Shown: positions 1 through 8,362 of the stretch, in pieces
Numbering within the stretch: position 1 is the stretch's first letter
How the letters are laid out: each line of letters opens with the position of its first letter
Assembly (NCBI RefSeq): GCF_026242055.1
Contig: NZ_JAPJDL010000010.1
Location: forward strand, 186,001 to 250,000
Direction: 5' to 3'
DNA length: 64,000 nucleotides
Origin: Lentzea sp. NEAU-D7
GTDB taxonomy: Bacteria; Actinomycetota; Actinomycetes; Mycobacteriales; Pseudonocardiaceae
The notes under the pieces: model-generated
Told to the model about the DNA's origin: nothing
What the model saw: the letters and a program-made list of their open reading frames with translations, nothing else
Databases searched by the model: none
Translations under genes and position numbers: made by a program

Positions 1-527
1 ACCTCTCCGTTGTCCTGCAACGTGATCCGCTCCGTCTCGCGGTCACGGTCAGCGGCGTCGACAAGGGCGAGATCACCGCGCAGGACAGCGTGGTCGTCGA
101 CGAGAACGGCGACGCCGTCGACTCTCCGAAGGTCCCGTCCGCCGAAGCGGGCCTGCACGCCAGGATCGCGAGGGTCGCGGGAGCGGGCGCCGTCGTGCAC
201 GTCCACGCGCTCGCCACCGTCGTCGCTGCGGAGCACTGGCCCGGCGGTGTGGTGCTGAAGGACCTCGAGATGCTCAAGGGTTTCGGTCGCTACGACCACG
301 AAGAGGTCGTGATCCCGGTCGTCCGCAACTCGCAGGACATGCTCGAACTGGGCGACGCCTTCGAGAAGGGCTTCGACCCGAAGGTGCCGGCGCTGCTCGT
401 CGCACGGCACGGCGTGTACGTGTGGGGCGACGACCTCGTGCAGGCACGGCACCGCCTGGAATGCCTGGAGTGGCTGCTGCGCTTCAAGGTGGAGACGCGG
501 GACATCTTTACGGGGAGGCACTCATGA
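1..527 (+). CDS. mtnB: Methylthioribulose-1-phosphate dehydratase MtnB, 5'-truncated by window edge
   Basis: Class II aldolase/adducin-fold enzyme that dehydrates 5-methylthioribulose-1-phosphate in the methionine salvage pathway. The reading frame is open from base 3 with no start codon in view, so the N-terminus lies outside the window. Visible are the metal-ligand stretch VVHVHALATVV (the HxH zinc pair of this fold) and the late segment ARHGVYVWGDDL, whose His is the third expected metal ligand. The stop overlaps the start of mtnD (ATGA), so the two are translationally coupled. The family call rests on these motifs plus the adjacent acireductone dioxygenase; a sugar aldolase alone would not explain that neighbour. 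Confidence 0.88.
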   Translation, partial: LSVVLQRDPLRLAVTVSGVDKGEITAQDSVVVDENGDAVDSPKVPSAEAGLHARIARVAGAGAVVHVHALATVVAAEHWPGGVVLKDLEMLKGFGRYDHEEVVIPVVRNSQDMLELGDAFEKGFDPKVPALLVARHGVYVWGDDLVQARHRLECLEWLLRFKVETRDIFTGRHS

Positions 528-1087
528 CGCTGCTGACGGTGTGGCCGGAAACCGGCCCCGAGGAGACCGTCCTGCGCACCACCGACGCCGAGGAGATCAC
601 CACCGCGCTCAAGGAGCACGGCGTGCGCTTCAGCCGGTGGTCCGTTGTGGACGGTGTGACCGCCGAGAACGCCCTGGAGATCTACGAGGACGAGGTCGCC
701 CGTGTCAGCGAGACGGAGCGCTACGGCTACGTCGACGCGATGGAGATGACCCCGGCCGACACGGACGAGTACCGCGCGAAGGCCGTCGAGTTCCGGAACA
801 AGTTCCTCGCCGAGCACACCCACGACGACGACGAGGACCGCTACTTCGCCCGTGGCGCAGGTGTTTTCTACCTGCACATCGGCGACAAGGTGTACGCGGT
901 GTTCTGCGAGGCGGGCGACCTGCTGAGCGTTCCGGCGAACACGACGCACTGGTTCGACATGGGCACGACGCCCGACTACGTGTCGATCCGCTTCTTCCAC
1001 GACGACGACGGCTGGATCGGGAACTTCACCGGCAGCGACATCGCGACGAAGTTCCCGACTTTCGACGAGCTGCGTTCAGGAATGTGA
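524..1087 (+). CDS. mtnD: Acireductone dioxygenase MtnD
   Basis: Cupin metalloenzyme of 187 residues that oxidises the acireductone intermediate of methionine salvage to 2-keto-4-methylthiobutyrate and formate (Fe form) or the off-pathway products (Ni form). The 3-His/1-Glu metal site is intact: H98 and H100 (EHTHDDD), E104 and H142 (NTTHWF), matching the classical Klebsiella spacing with an offset of two. The start was taken at the ATG overlapping the mtnB stop; longer upstream starts would lie inside mtnB. Length is normal for the bacterial family (about 180). A stem-loop follows directly, so mtnD probably ends the operon. Confidence 0.95.
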   Translation: MTLLTVWPETGPEETVLRTTDAEEITTALKEHGVRFSRWSVVDGVTAENALEIYEDEVARVSETERYGYVDAMEMTPADTDEYRAKAVEFRNKFLAEHTHDDDEDRYFARGAGVFYLHIGDKVYAVFCEAGDLLSVPANTTHWFDMGTTPDYVSIRFFHDDDGWIGNFTGSDIATKFPTFDELRSGM

Positions 1088-1109
1088 AAGGTTCAGCCAT
1101 CTGAACCTT
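1088..1109 (+). terminator. Stem-loop after mtnD
   Basis: Perfect 9-bp arms AAGGTTCAG / CTGAACCTT around a CCAT loop, starting one base after the mtnD stop codon. There is no long U tract, as is common in actinomycetes. Most likely the transcription terminator of the methionine-salvage operon. Confidence 0.7.
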
Positions 1110-1198
1110 GTGCCGGAATTTCGTGCGGCTATTGATCCCTCCGGCCCCTGACCTCCACAGTGGTACAGACCACTTGTCGAAGGTCGGAGGGATTCACC

Positions 1199-1876
1199 GT
1201 GGAAACCCCTGCACTCCACAGTCGCCGCTCCCTGTTAGCCCTCGCGCTGACCGCACCCCTGCTCGTGGCACCGGCGGCTCAGGCCCTCGCTCAGCCGCCG
1301 TCCGCGCAGTGGGCGTCAGCGCCGTACACCTACACCGTCCAGAAGCCCTACAACCTCGCGCTGAGCAGCCGCTACAAGTTCGAAGGCGGCGTCCACACGA
1401 TGTGGGTGTACGACTACGACCAGCCGCACACCCAGGGCAGCCCGACCGATCCGCGCACCGAGATGCGCTTCAACCAGGAGTACTCCAGCGGCTCCCGCGC
1501 CTGGGAAGGCGAGATCTACATCCCGGCCGGCGTCAGCGGCCCGACCATTGTGCAGATCCTGCGCGGCAGCCGACCTGACGGCACCCGCGCCACCGACGTG
1601 ATGCTCAACGTCGCGAACATCAACGGCGGCACCCTGCGCAAGGACAGCAACCAGGTCGTCGCCACCGGCATTTACAACAAATGGTTCAAGATTCGCGTCG
1701 AACACACCGCGGTGGCGGGCGGCCGCGGCACCGTGAAGACCTATTACAACGGCGCCCTCAAACTCACGCACCAGGACGAGGGCCCGGCGACGCGCTATTT
1801 CAAGAACGGCGTCTACCACCACGGCAGCGGCCGCGCGGAGGCCCGTTTCCGCAACATCACCTACTGGCGCCAGTGA
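1199..1876 (+). CDS. Tat-exported polysaccharide lyase-like (PL7/PL20-type jelly-roll) protein
   Basis: Secreted protein of 225 residues. The N-terminus HSRRSLLALALTAP followed by AQALAQ looks like a twin-arginine signal peptide with an AxA cleavage site. The mature part resembles alginate-lyase-2/PL7 or PL20 beta-jelly-roll lyases: an RTEMRF segment (compare the R-[ST]-E-[LM]-R block), IVQILRG in place of the usual QIH block, and the C-terminal RYFKNGVYHHG block corresponding to the YFKxGxYxQ motif. The middle and last blocks deviate from canonical active-site residues, so substrate and activity are open (alginate, glucuronan or other polyuronide). GTG start chosen because GGAGGG lies 7-8 bases upstream; the gene stands alone. 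Confidence 0.62.
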   Translation: METPALHSRRSLLALALTAPLLVAPAAQALAQPPSAQWASAPYTYTVQKPYNLALSSRYKFEGGVHTMWVYDYDQPHTQGSPTDPRTEMRFNQEYSSGSRAWEGEIYIPAGVSGPTIVQILRGSRPDGTRATDVMLNVANINGGTLRKDSNQVVATGIYNKWFKIRVEHTAVAGGRGTVKTYYNGALKLTHQDEGPATRYFKNGVYHHGSGRAEARFRNITYWRQ

Positions 1877-1888
1877 CCCCCTGATCTG

Positions 1889-1931
1889 GTCCCGCTTCCA
1901 CTCGCCACGGCGGGACGCGTGGAAGCGGGAC
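1889..1931 (+). terminator. Stem-loop between lyase-like gene and asparaginase
   Basis: Perfect 12-bp arms GTCCCGCTTCCA and TGGAAGCGGGAC separated by 19 nt, just downstream of the lyase-like stop codon. Probable terminator; it ends about 20 bp before the next start codon, so it could also affect the asparaginase leader. Confidence 0.65.
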
Positions 1932-1951
1932 TGCCGACCTAGAGTGAAGCC

Positions 1952-2887
1952 ATGGACTCACGGGTGGCGGTTGCCTCGCTCGGCGGCACGATCACGATGA
2001 CGGGCTCCGGCGCGGTGTCACCGACGCTCGGCGCGCAGGACCTCGTCGGAGGCCTCGAAGTCGGCGAGATCGCCACCCTGGCGACGATCCCCGGCGCCTC
2101 GCTCACCTTCGCGACGCTGCTGGAGACCTTCGACTGGGCCCACGAGCAGGTCTCGCGGGGCGCCGCCGGCGTGGTGATCATCCAGGGCACCGACACGCTG
2201 GAGGAGACCGCGTACTTCTTCGACTGCCTGTGGCCGCACGAAGAACCGCTCGTCGTCACCGGCGCCATGCGCCACCCGGGCCTGCCCGGCGCGGACGGCC
2301 CGGCCAACCTCACCGCCGCCGTGTCCGTCGCGGCGGCGGCGAACTCACGCGGGCGCGGAGCGCTGCTCGTCCTCAACGACGAGATCCACGCCGCCCGCTG
2401 GGTCCGCAAGGCCCACAGCAGCCTGCCGAACGCCTTCGCCTCCTTCCCCGGCCCGCTCGGACTCCAGATCGAGGGCGCCCCGCAGTACTTCCACCCGGCG
2501 CACCGGCTGCCCGCACTGCCGAGGCCTCTCGACCCGCCGGCGGTGCCGCTCGTCGAGGCCACAGTGGACGATGACGGCGCGATCCTCGACTGGCTCGACG
2601 TCCGGGGCGTCGTCGTCGCGGCCACCGGTGCCGGGCACGTGTCGCAGGGGATGGCCGAGGCGATCTCCCGCGCCCGCTTCCCGGTGGTGGTGGCGTCGCG
2701 AACCGGCGCGGGCACCACGTTCCGCAACACCTACGGCTTCACCGGTTCCGAGTCGGACCTGATCGAGCGCGGCGCGGTCATGGCGGGCTGGTTGTGCCCG
2801 CGCAAGGCCCGCGTGCTGCTGCGGCTCGCGCTCGGCTCGGAGACCCCCGTCGAGGCCGTGTTCGCGGCCCGCGGGGGAGTCTTCTGA
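1952..2887 (+). CDS. ansA: L-asparaginase (type I/II fold)
   Basis: Cytoplasmic amidohydrolase of 311 residues that converts L-asparagine to aspartate and ammonia. The N-terminal signature SLGGTITM carries the nucleophilic Thr13, and QGTDTLEETA carries the second catalytic Thr-Asp pair (T80-D81); GAMRHPG follows as in the family. There is no signal peptide, which fits an intracellular form. Length is slightly below the usual 320-340. It is monocistronic, with a terminator-like stem-loop before it, and converges on the HNH gene with only 10 bp between the stops. Confidence 0.92.
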   Translation: MDSRVAVASLGGTITMTGSGAVSPTLGAQDLVGGLEVGEIATLATIPGASLTFATLLETFDWAHEQVSRGAAGVVIIQGTDTLEETAYFFDCLWPHEEPLVVTGAMRHPGLPGADGPANLTAAVSVAAAANSRGRGALLVLNDEIHAARWVRKAHSSLPNAFASFPGPLGLQIEGAPQYFHPAHRLPALPRPLDPPAVPLVEATVDDDGAILDWLDVRGVVVAATGAGHVSQGMAEAISRARFPVVVASRTGAGTTFRNTYGFTGSESDLIERGAVMAGWLCPRKARVLLRLALGSETPVEAVFAARGGVF

Positions 2888-2897
2888 GCGCTGCGCG

Positions 2898-4076
2898 TCA
2901 GGCGGCGTGGATCGGGTTGGTCCTCGGTCTTCGGTGCGGGTCCACGAACGCCGGTGGGCGGAAGGTCGGTAGGCCTTCGGTCATCTCGATCTGCCAATCC
3001 GAGTGGTGGACGAGGTCGTGGTGGCGGCGGCAGAGCAGGACCAGGTTGTCGGCGTTGGTCTTGCCGCCCTCCGACCAGAACCTGATGTGGTGGGCTTCGC
3101 AGTGCTTCGGCGGGCGGGTGCAGCCGGGGAAGGCGCACCCCTTGTCGCGGGCCACCAGGACTCGGCGCAGGCCCGCGTTGATCGCCCTGGTCTTGCGGCC
3201 CACGTCGTGGACCTGGGAGCGGCTGCCCAGCAGGGTGGGGATGATGCCCGCGTCGCAGGCCATCTTGCGGACCTGGCTCATCGGCAGGTGCTCGCCGTTG
3301 TCGAGCAGGGCGGTGCCGACGCCCTCGCGGAGCTTGTCGTAGTCGACCGTGACCGTCAGCTGGACGCGCTCGCCGCCGTGGATCCTGCTGCTGTCGGCGC
3401 GCAGAGCCAGGTCGACGACCTCGCACAGCGCGTCGCCCTCTCGTTCCGGCGCGCACCGCTGGTCGTGGGGCTCCGGCTTGGCCAGCGGGTCGATCAGCGC
3501 GTCGAGCTTCGCTCCGGTCTCGGCGTCGAGGTCGGCGGACAGCAGGTACCGGCCGCCCCTCCACTGACGCCGCAGGACGTTCTTCCGCACCACCGGGTCT
3601 GAGTCCTTGGGCTCCGGACCGTCCTGGTCCAGGCGGTAGGCGAGCTCCTTGCAGAACGCCTTGGCGGACCGGGGTTCGTGCTGCCGCGCGTACTCGACCA
3701 CGTGCACCTCCGCCACGGAGGGCAGCGCGGCCATCGCTTCGGCCAGCACCTCCACGTGGTCCTCGGACAGCTCTCCCTCGGCCATCGCGGCCGCGACACC
3801 GGGCAGCACCGGCGCGATCGGGGAACCGGTCGGCGTCACCGTGGGGCACAACGCCTGCGCCTGCTTGATCCTGCGGCGTGACACCTTCGGATCCCAGCGC
3901 AGCGTGTGCTTGAAGACCTCGACGAGATCCTTGTACCCCAACGTTTCCGCCGCACCCTGCTGGTCGAGCGAACCGATGATCTCCAGCACCTGGAACTGAA
4001 GCCTCTGCAGCGCGCGCACCTTCCGCTTGAGCTCGTCGAGGAGATCAAGCGGGGAGGAGAGCGCGAGTGCCTGCAT
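2898..4076 (-). CDS. DUF222 / HNH endonuclease domain protein
   Basis: About 392 residues from the ATG at 4076 (a longer start at 4193 would add 39 atypical residues through the intergenic dyad). The N-terminal two thirds is the alpha-helical DUF222 region; the C-terminus holds an HNH nuclease motif, with CAFPGCTRPP providing a CxxxC-type zinc knuckle, then CEAHHIRFW (catalytic His pair), and NLVLLCRRHHDLVH. These proteins occur in many paralogues in actinobacteria and are related to 13E12-type repeat proteins of mycobacteria; a mobile or DNA-processing role is often assumed but not proven. Convergent to the asparaginase gene; divergent from the XRE regulator. Confidence 0.85.
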   Translation of the reverse strand: MQALALSSPLDLLDELKRKVRALQRLQFQVLEIIGSLDQQGAAETLGYKDLVEVFKHTLRWDPKVSRRRIKQAQALCPTVTPTGSPIAPVLPGVAAAMAEGELSEDHVEVLAEAMAALPSVAEVHVVEYARQHEPRSAKAFCKELAYRLDQDGPEPKDSDPVVRKNVLRRQWRGGRYLLSADLDAETGAKLDALIDPLAKPEPHDQRCAPEREGDALCEVVDLALRADSSRIHGGERVQLTVTVDYDKLREGVGTALLDNGEHLPMSQVRKMACDAGIIPTLLGSRSQVHDVGRKTRAINAGLRRVLVARDKGCAFPGCTRPPKHCEAHHIRFWSEGGKTNADNLVLLCRRHHDLVHHSDWQIEMTEGLPTFRPPAFVDPHRRPRTNPIHAA

Positions 4077-4142
4077 GCGTTCATCGTGGCATGAACAGGT
4101 GTTCGAATTCCATTCCACGATGGGGTGAACGTGCAGGTCAGA

Positions 4143-4179
4143 CCCTATGGCGCCGTATGCGACGCACGACGCCATAGGG
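4143..4179. promoter_or_regulatory. Inverted repeat between divergent HNH and XRE genes
   Basis: Perfect 10-bp arms CCCTATGGCG / CGCCATAGGG with a 17-bp spacer. It lies in the shared upstream region of two divergent genes, so a terminator is unlikely and an operator is the better reading. Which protein binds it is unknown; the neighbouring XRE regulator is the obvious candidate. Confidence 0.5.
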
Positions 4180-4243
4180 CCTGCCGTTTTCACCCGAACG
4201 AGCCCGTGGCATGGATCAAAACCAATCCATACCGTGGCAAAGC

Positions 4244-5089
4244 ATGACCGCGATCATCTCCACCCCGTACAGCCGGGATCTCGGTGACGAGCTACGCCGC
4301 CTGAGAGAGACCTGCACCCAGTTCCACGGCCGCGCGATGGCCGTCCAGCTCGGCTGGGATCCGAGCAAGGTGTCCGACATCGAGCTGGGCAAGGTGCGCG
4401 CGAGTGACGTCGACGTCGTGCAGTACCTGGCGACGTGCGGCAAGGACATCGACTTCATCGACGCGTTCCGCAGCCGCTACTACAACGCCTTCGACCTGTA
4501 CTTCGCCCAGCTGCCGGACAACCTGCGCACGCTCGCGATGACCGAGGCGATGGCCACCAGGATCGTCTCCTTCGACATCCTGACGGTGCACGGCCTGCTG
4601 CAGACGGAGTCGTACGCGCGAGAGCTGTTCGTGGACAGCCAGATCGAGGCGCCGGAGGACATCGAGAGGTTCGTCCAGGCGCGTATGGAACGGCAAGCGA
4701 TCATGAGGCGGCCGAACCGCCCGGAGTGCGTCTTCTACCTGCACGAACTCGCTCTGCGGATGCGGCTGGGCGACGCCGCTCTTCGTGAAGACCAATACCT
4801 GCGCCTGCTCTTCAACACCCACATCCTCAGGATCGTGCCGGCGCACGTCTGCGCTTTCCGCTCCGCGGTCACGTTGTACGAGTTCGGGAAGGCGGCTCCG
4901 GTCGTGTACAGCGACAGCGACACGGCCGAGGTGTACGCGCAGGACAGCATCGCCGTCGCGCGCACCAGGAGGCTCTTTCAGCGGCTGGATGGTGTCGCTC
5001 TGGATGCGGAACAATCGAAGCGCAAGCTGGCGGAGTACGTCAGCGGACTTCGAGAGGACCCTCATGTCGGCGGAACGGACTTGGCATAA
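4244..5089 (+). CDS. XRE-family regulator with DUF5753 (Scr1-type)
   Basis: About 281 residues. The N-terminal helix-turn-helix (roughly residues 10-70; GRAMAVQLGWDPSKVSDIELGK) is followed by a DUF5753 sensor-like domain with typical segments such as ILTVHGLLQTESYAREL and RMERQAIMRRP. These proteins pair with short DUF397 partners in actinomycetes and are often discussed as toxin-antitoxin-like or developmental regulators. Start set at ATG 4244 (MTAIISTPYSRDLGDELRRLR, the usual family N-terminus); ATG 4211 in the same frame is possible. Neither has a clear ribosome site. The DUF397 gene overlaps its 3' end by 26 bp. Confidence 0.88.
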   Translation: MTAIISTPYSRDLGDELRRLRETCTQFHGRAMAVQLGWDPSKVSDIELGKVRASDVDVVQYLATCGKDIDFIDAFRSRYYNAFDLYFAQLPDNLRTLAMTEAMATRIVSFDILTVHGLLQTESYARELFVDSQIEAPEDIERFVQARMERQAIMRRPNRPECVFYLHELALRMRLGDAALREDQYLRLLFNTHILRIVPAHVCAFRSAVTLYEFGKAAPVVYSDSDTAEVYAQDSIAVARTRRLFQRLDGVALDAEQSKRKLAEYVSGLREDPHVGGTDLA

Positions 5090-5237
5090 GAGCAGCTACA
5101 GCAGCGGTGGTAGCGGAAGCAGCTGCGTGGAGGTGTCGCTGGCCCAGGACGCGCTCGTCCGGGACACGAAGAACGCGAGCGGTGCGGTGCTCGCGTTCTC
5201 CACCTCTGCCTGGCGCGCCCTGGTCAACTCGCTCTGA
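5064..5237 (+). CDS. DUF397 domain protein
   Basis: 57 residues with the DUF397 pattern WHKSSYSSGGSGSSCVEV, then LVRDTKN and FSTSAWRALV. DUF397 proteins are the small partners of XRE-DUF5753 regulators (BldB/WhiJ-associated families in Streptomyces). ATG at 5064 is preceded by GAGAGGA and lies inside the end of the XRE gene, so translation is probably coupled. Its last 14 bp overlap the tail of the convergent radical-SAM-like gene. Confidence 0.88.
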   Translation: MSAERTWHKSSYSSGGSGSSCVEVSLAQDALVRDTKNASGAVLAFSTSAWRALVNSL

Positions 5238-5769
5238 CCACCGACGTGTTCGCGGTCTCGACCGTCACCCGCACGGTCTGAGGGGCGAGCGACTGCAGGT
5301 ACTGCGCGTGGTCCGAGCCGAGCGTGTCGCTGAACGCGATGAACCCCAGCCGGGGCAGTTCGAACGCGGTGGTGGCGCAGAAGTCCTCCAGGCGGTCGAA
5401 GCCGCGCCGGATGCCGGTGGCGTCGAGGCCGAACACGGCGTGCCGGTCGAGCTTGCCCGCGCCGATGTCGAGCAGGTGCAACGCGTGCATGGCGTGCGTG
5501 AACGCCATCGCGCACACCTCGATGCGCGAGCACGACAGCAGCAGCGTCCGCACCATCGACGGGTGCAGCGACTTGCCGGACGTGCGCAGGACGACGTCGA
5601 TGCCGGCGTCGCGGAACAGTTCGACGATCTCGAACAGGCCGGGCACTCCCAGCGGCTCGCCGCCGCCCAGCGTGACGGTCTCGGGGCGCATCGAGATGAG
5701 CGCCTGTGCGATGTGCAGCATTCGGTCGTGGCTGAGCCGCGCGTGTGCGACGTCCCAGGTGATGTCCAT
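5224..5769 (-). CDS. Radical-SAM-like protein lacking the CxxxCxxC cluster motif
   Basis: 181 residues from ATG 5769, chosen over TTG 5805 because AAGGGGG lies 8 bases upstream. The sequence ITWDVAHA followed after one residue by LSHDRMLHIAQAL, and then TVTLGGGEPLGVPGLFEIVELFRDAGIDV, looks like the opening of a radical SAM protein: beta-1 'WDVTxxC' and the beta-2 GGEP motif that contacts SAM. The stretch that should carry the CxxxCxxC cysteines between them is missing, as if about 20 codons had been deleted in frame. The remaining cysteines (CSRIEVC, FCATT) do not form the motif. The protein is also short and lacks a SPASM extension. It may be a decayed gene or a repurposed scaffold; family assignment is inference. 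Confidence 0.55.
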   Translation of the reverse strand: MDITWDVAHARLSHDRMLHIAQALISMRPETVTLGGGEPLGVPGLFEIVELFRDAGIDVVLRTSGKSLHPSMVRTLLLSCSRIEVCAMAFTHAMHALHLLDIGAGKLDRHAVFGLDATGIRRGFDRLEDFCATTAFELPRLGFIAFSDTLGSDHAQYLQSLAPQTVRVTVETANTSVVRAS

Positions 5770-5846
5770 GCGATCGGGCCCCCTTCGGCGGATACGCCGA
5801 TCCAATCGGGGGCGGAGTCCCGTCGTCAGGTGACCGTTGTCCCGAC

Positions 5847-6491
5847 CTAGCGGGGACTTCCCAGCCCGGCCTCGCGGGCGCGGACGATCGCCTGCGCGCG
5901 ATCGGCCACCTGCAGCTTGGTGAAGATCGCGGACACCCGGTTGCGGACGGTCTTGCCCGACAGGCTCAGCCTGTGCGCGATCGACGGGTTGTCCAGGCCG
6001 GACGCCATCAGCTCCAGCACGTCCCTCTCCCGGTCCGTGAGCTGCGGGAACAGCACGGCCTTGGACGACGAGATCGCGGTGAAGTAGCCCATCATCCGCT
6101 GGGCGATCGTGGCGCTGAAGATCGCCTCGCCGGCTCCTATCGCCTGCACCGCGCGCACGATCTCGTCGTCGTCCGTCGTCTTGACGAGGTAGCCGCGCGC
6201 CCCGGCCTTCATCGCCGCGAACACGAGCTCGTCGTCCTCGTGCATCGTCAGCACGAGGACGCCGACGTGCGGCAGTGCCTCCTGGATCTGCTTCGCGGCC
6301 TCGACACCGCCCAGGACGGGCATGTGCAGGTCCATCACGACGACGTCCGGCGCGAGGTCCAGGACGACCTGCACGGCCTCCTGCCCGTCGGCGGCGTCAC
6401 CGACGACCTCGAGACCGTCCTCGCCGTCCAGCAACGCCTTCAAGCCGCGCCGGAACACCGGGTGGTCGTCTGCGATCACAACCCGCGTCAC
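5847..6491 (-). CDS. NarL/FixJ-family response regulator
   Basis: 214 residues. Receiver domain (about 1-120) with acidic pair VIADDHPVF, phospho-acceptor Asp in VVVMDLHMPV, and a conserved Lys in GYLVKTTDDDE; C-terminal LuxR-type helix-turn-helix (LTDRERDVLELMASGLDNPSIAHRL, written here in part, then SGKTVRNRVSAIF). GTG at 6491 overlaps the histidine-kinase stop (GTGA), so kinase and regulator are one operon with the kinase first. The longer upstream reading frame lies within the kinase gene and was rejected. Target genes are not evident from the sequence. Confidence 0.92.
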   Translation of the reverse strand: MTRVVIADDHPVFRRGLKALLDGEDGLEVVGDAADGQEAVQVVLDLAPDVVVMDLHMPVLGGVEAAKQIQEALPHVGVLVLTMHEDDELVFAAMKAGARGYLVKTTDDDEIVRAVQAIGAGEAIFSATIAQRMMGYFTAISSSKAVLFPQLTDRERDVLELMASGLDNPSIAHRLSLSGKTVRNRVSAIFTKLQVADRAQAIVRAREAGLGSPR

Positions 6492-8362
6492 TGGGCCTCC
6501 AACGGGATCCGCGCCACCACCCGCGTGCCGTGTGGTTCCGCGGGTCCCACTGTGCACGATCCACCCAGCTCCGCGCAGCGTTCCCGCATCGAATCGAGCC
6601 CCACGCCCGGCTTGGCGCCGGCCGCGACCCCGCGTCCGTCGTCCACGATCTCCACGACCAGGTCGCCGTCGGTCCGCACGGTGATCACGCAGGTCGACGC
6701 TCCGGAGTGGCGCGCGGTGTTGGTCAACGCCTCCGCGACGATCCGGTAGGCCGCGACCTCGACGGCGGCGGACAGCCCGTCGATCTGCTCGGCCCGCACC
6801 TCGACGCGCAGGTCACCGCCGAAGCGGGCGGCCTCGTCGCGCACGGCCAGGGCCAGGCCCTGGTCGAGGATCGGCGGCCGCAGCCCGTCCACGAGGCTGC
6901 GCACCTCGACGGCGGTCGTGTCGACGTCGGCCAGCACCGGGTCCAGCACGTCGCCCAGCGAGCGGCGCAACGCCTTGAGCTGCAACCGGATCCCGACCAG
7001 CGCCGGTCCCACGCCGTCGTGCAGGTCGCGCCGCAGCCGCAGCCGTTCCTCCTCGCGGGCGCGCACCAGCCGTTCGCGGGCGAGCTGCAGGTCGGCGGTC
7101 AGCTTGATCGACTGCGCGGCGGGGGCCGTGGACCGGGCGAGGTCGACGAGCAGGCTCAGTTCGCGATCGCTCAACCGCTCGTCGGGCGCACGCGGCTCGA
7201 CCACGAGATCACCGACCGAGGAGCCTCGGTACGTCATGGGGAAGCGCAACTGCGGCCAGCCGCGGCTGCGTCCGTGCTCGGCCAGCACCGACCCGCCGCG
7301 GATCGCCACGTACGGCAGCTTCAACGACTCGGCGACCGTCTGGGCCACGGTCGCCAGCACGTCCTGCGACTGTTCGAGCTTCTCGCTCAACGTGGACAAC
7401 GTCGCATAAGGATCAGAGCGCTCGCCGTACAGCCACCGGTCGAGCCTGCGCTGCACCCAGCTGCGGATCGGCGCGAACACCAGTCCCGCGGCCACGACCC
7501 CGATCACCTCGGCGTCCTTCGCGAACAGCTGGCCCGCCCCGACCATCACGCCGAGGTAGACCAGCAGCAGCACCACGGTCAGCGAGCCGTAGAGCAGCGA
7601 CCGGTGGATGAGCAGGCTGATGTCGTACAGGCCGTACCGCAGGATGGCGATGACCGCGGCGGCCGGGAACGCCAGCACACCGACGATCCACGCGATGTGC
7701 CCGTCCGTCGTCTCCACCACGGTCGCCACGCCGGCCAGCGTCAGCAGCGCGAACGCCCACACCAGCAAACGGCGTTCGTCCCCCTCGGCCCTCCGCCACC
7801 GCAGAGCCAGGGACACCACGGCCGCGAGCACGGAGACCCCGGCCGCGAGGACGGCGACCAGCGTGATCGTCTTCGCGACCCCGCCACCACTGCTCTGCCA
7901 GAACGAGGCGGGATCGCCCCACGACGCCCAGGCGATCCCGATGGTGCCGGCGACGGCGCTGAACAGCGACGCGCCGATGGCGATCCACCAGCGGTTGCTC
8001 AGGGGCCTGCCGTTCGGGAAGACCAGTGCCACAGCGGGCAGCAGCGCGTACGTGGGCCACCAGACCCACGCCTCGACCCATCGGGCGGGATGGTCGGCGG
8101 GCTGACCCGCGACCGCGATGGCGACGGCGCCGAACACGCCCATCGCCAGCAGCAACCACCCGACGGACGACCTGCGGACGTGGCCGATCACCCGCACCCC
8201 GAGCAGGGTGCAGGCGAACGCGACCAGCCAGTTCCGCGGATGTGAGACGGCGCCGGTGACCGCTGTGTGCACGACGGCGTAGAGCACACAGGCGGCCACC
8301 AGAACGCCGATGACCCGGGCGAGGGTGACCTCGCGCCGGGTCAGTCGCTGAGCCAGTGCCAC
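6488..8362 (-). CDS. NarL-type sensor histidine kinase, multi-pass membrane
   Basis: About 624 residues. The first half is hydrophobic with several membrane helices (for example VIGVLVAACVLYAVV and AALLLVYLGVMVGAG-like segments), followed by a GAF-like cytoplasmic part, a HisKA_3 dimerisation helix (REEERLRLRRDLHDGVGP; phospho-acceptor His in RDLHDGVG) and a HATPase_c domain (ALTNTARHSGA N-box, VDDGRGV and GVGLDSMRER G-boxes). The start is uncertain: GTG 8362 gives the first plausible N-terminus and overlaps the 3' end of the small upstream gene; the 760-residue frame from 8770 adds low-complexity Arg/Ser sequence typical of a shadow frame. The signal sensed is unknown. Confidence 0.87.
   Translation of the reverse strand: MALAQRLTRREVTLARVIGVLVAACVLYAVVHTAVTGAVSHPRNWLVAFACTLLGVRVIGHVRRSSVGWLLLAMGVFGAVAIAVAGQPADHPARWVEAWVWWPTYALLPAVALVFPNGRPLSNRWWIAIGASLFSAVAGTIGIAWASWGDPASFWQSSGGGVAKTITLVAVLAAGVSVLAAVVSLALRWRRAEGDERRLLVWAFALLTLAGVATVVETTDGHIAWIVGVLAFPAAAVIAILRYGLYDISLLIHRSLLYGSLTVVLLLVYLGVMVGAGQLFAKDAEVIGVVAAGLVFAPIRSWVQRRLDRWLYGERSDPYATLSTLSEKLEQSQDVLATVAQTVAESLKLPYVAIRGGSVLAEHGRSRGWPQLRFPMTYRGSSVGDLVVEPRAPDERLSDRELSLLVDLARSTAPAAQSIKLTADLQLARERLVRAREEERLRLRRDLHDGVGPALVGIRLQLKALRRSLGDVLDPVLADVDTTAVEVRSLVDGLRPPILDQGLALAVRDEAARFGGDLRVEVRAEQIDGLSAAVEVAAYRIVAEALTNTARHSGASTCVITVRTDGDLVVEIVDDGRGVAAGAKPGVGLDSMRERCAELGGSCTVGPAEPHGTRVVARIPLEAQ

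Noticed and set aside
4077-4193. Longer N-terminus for the HNH protein
   Set aside because: It would run through the intergenic inverted repeat and adds residues unlike the DUF222 family start.
6275-8245. 656-codon plus-strand frame over the histidine kinase
   Set aside because: Composition is typical antisense shadow (Arg, Pro, Gln runs); the kinase on the other strand has clear H, N and G boxes.
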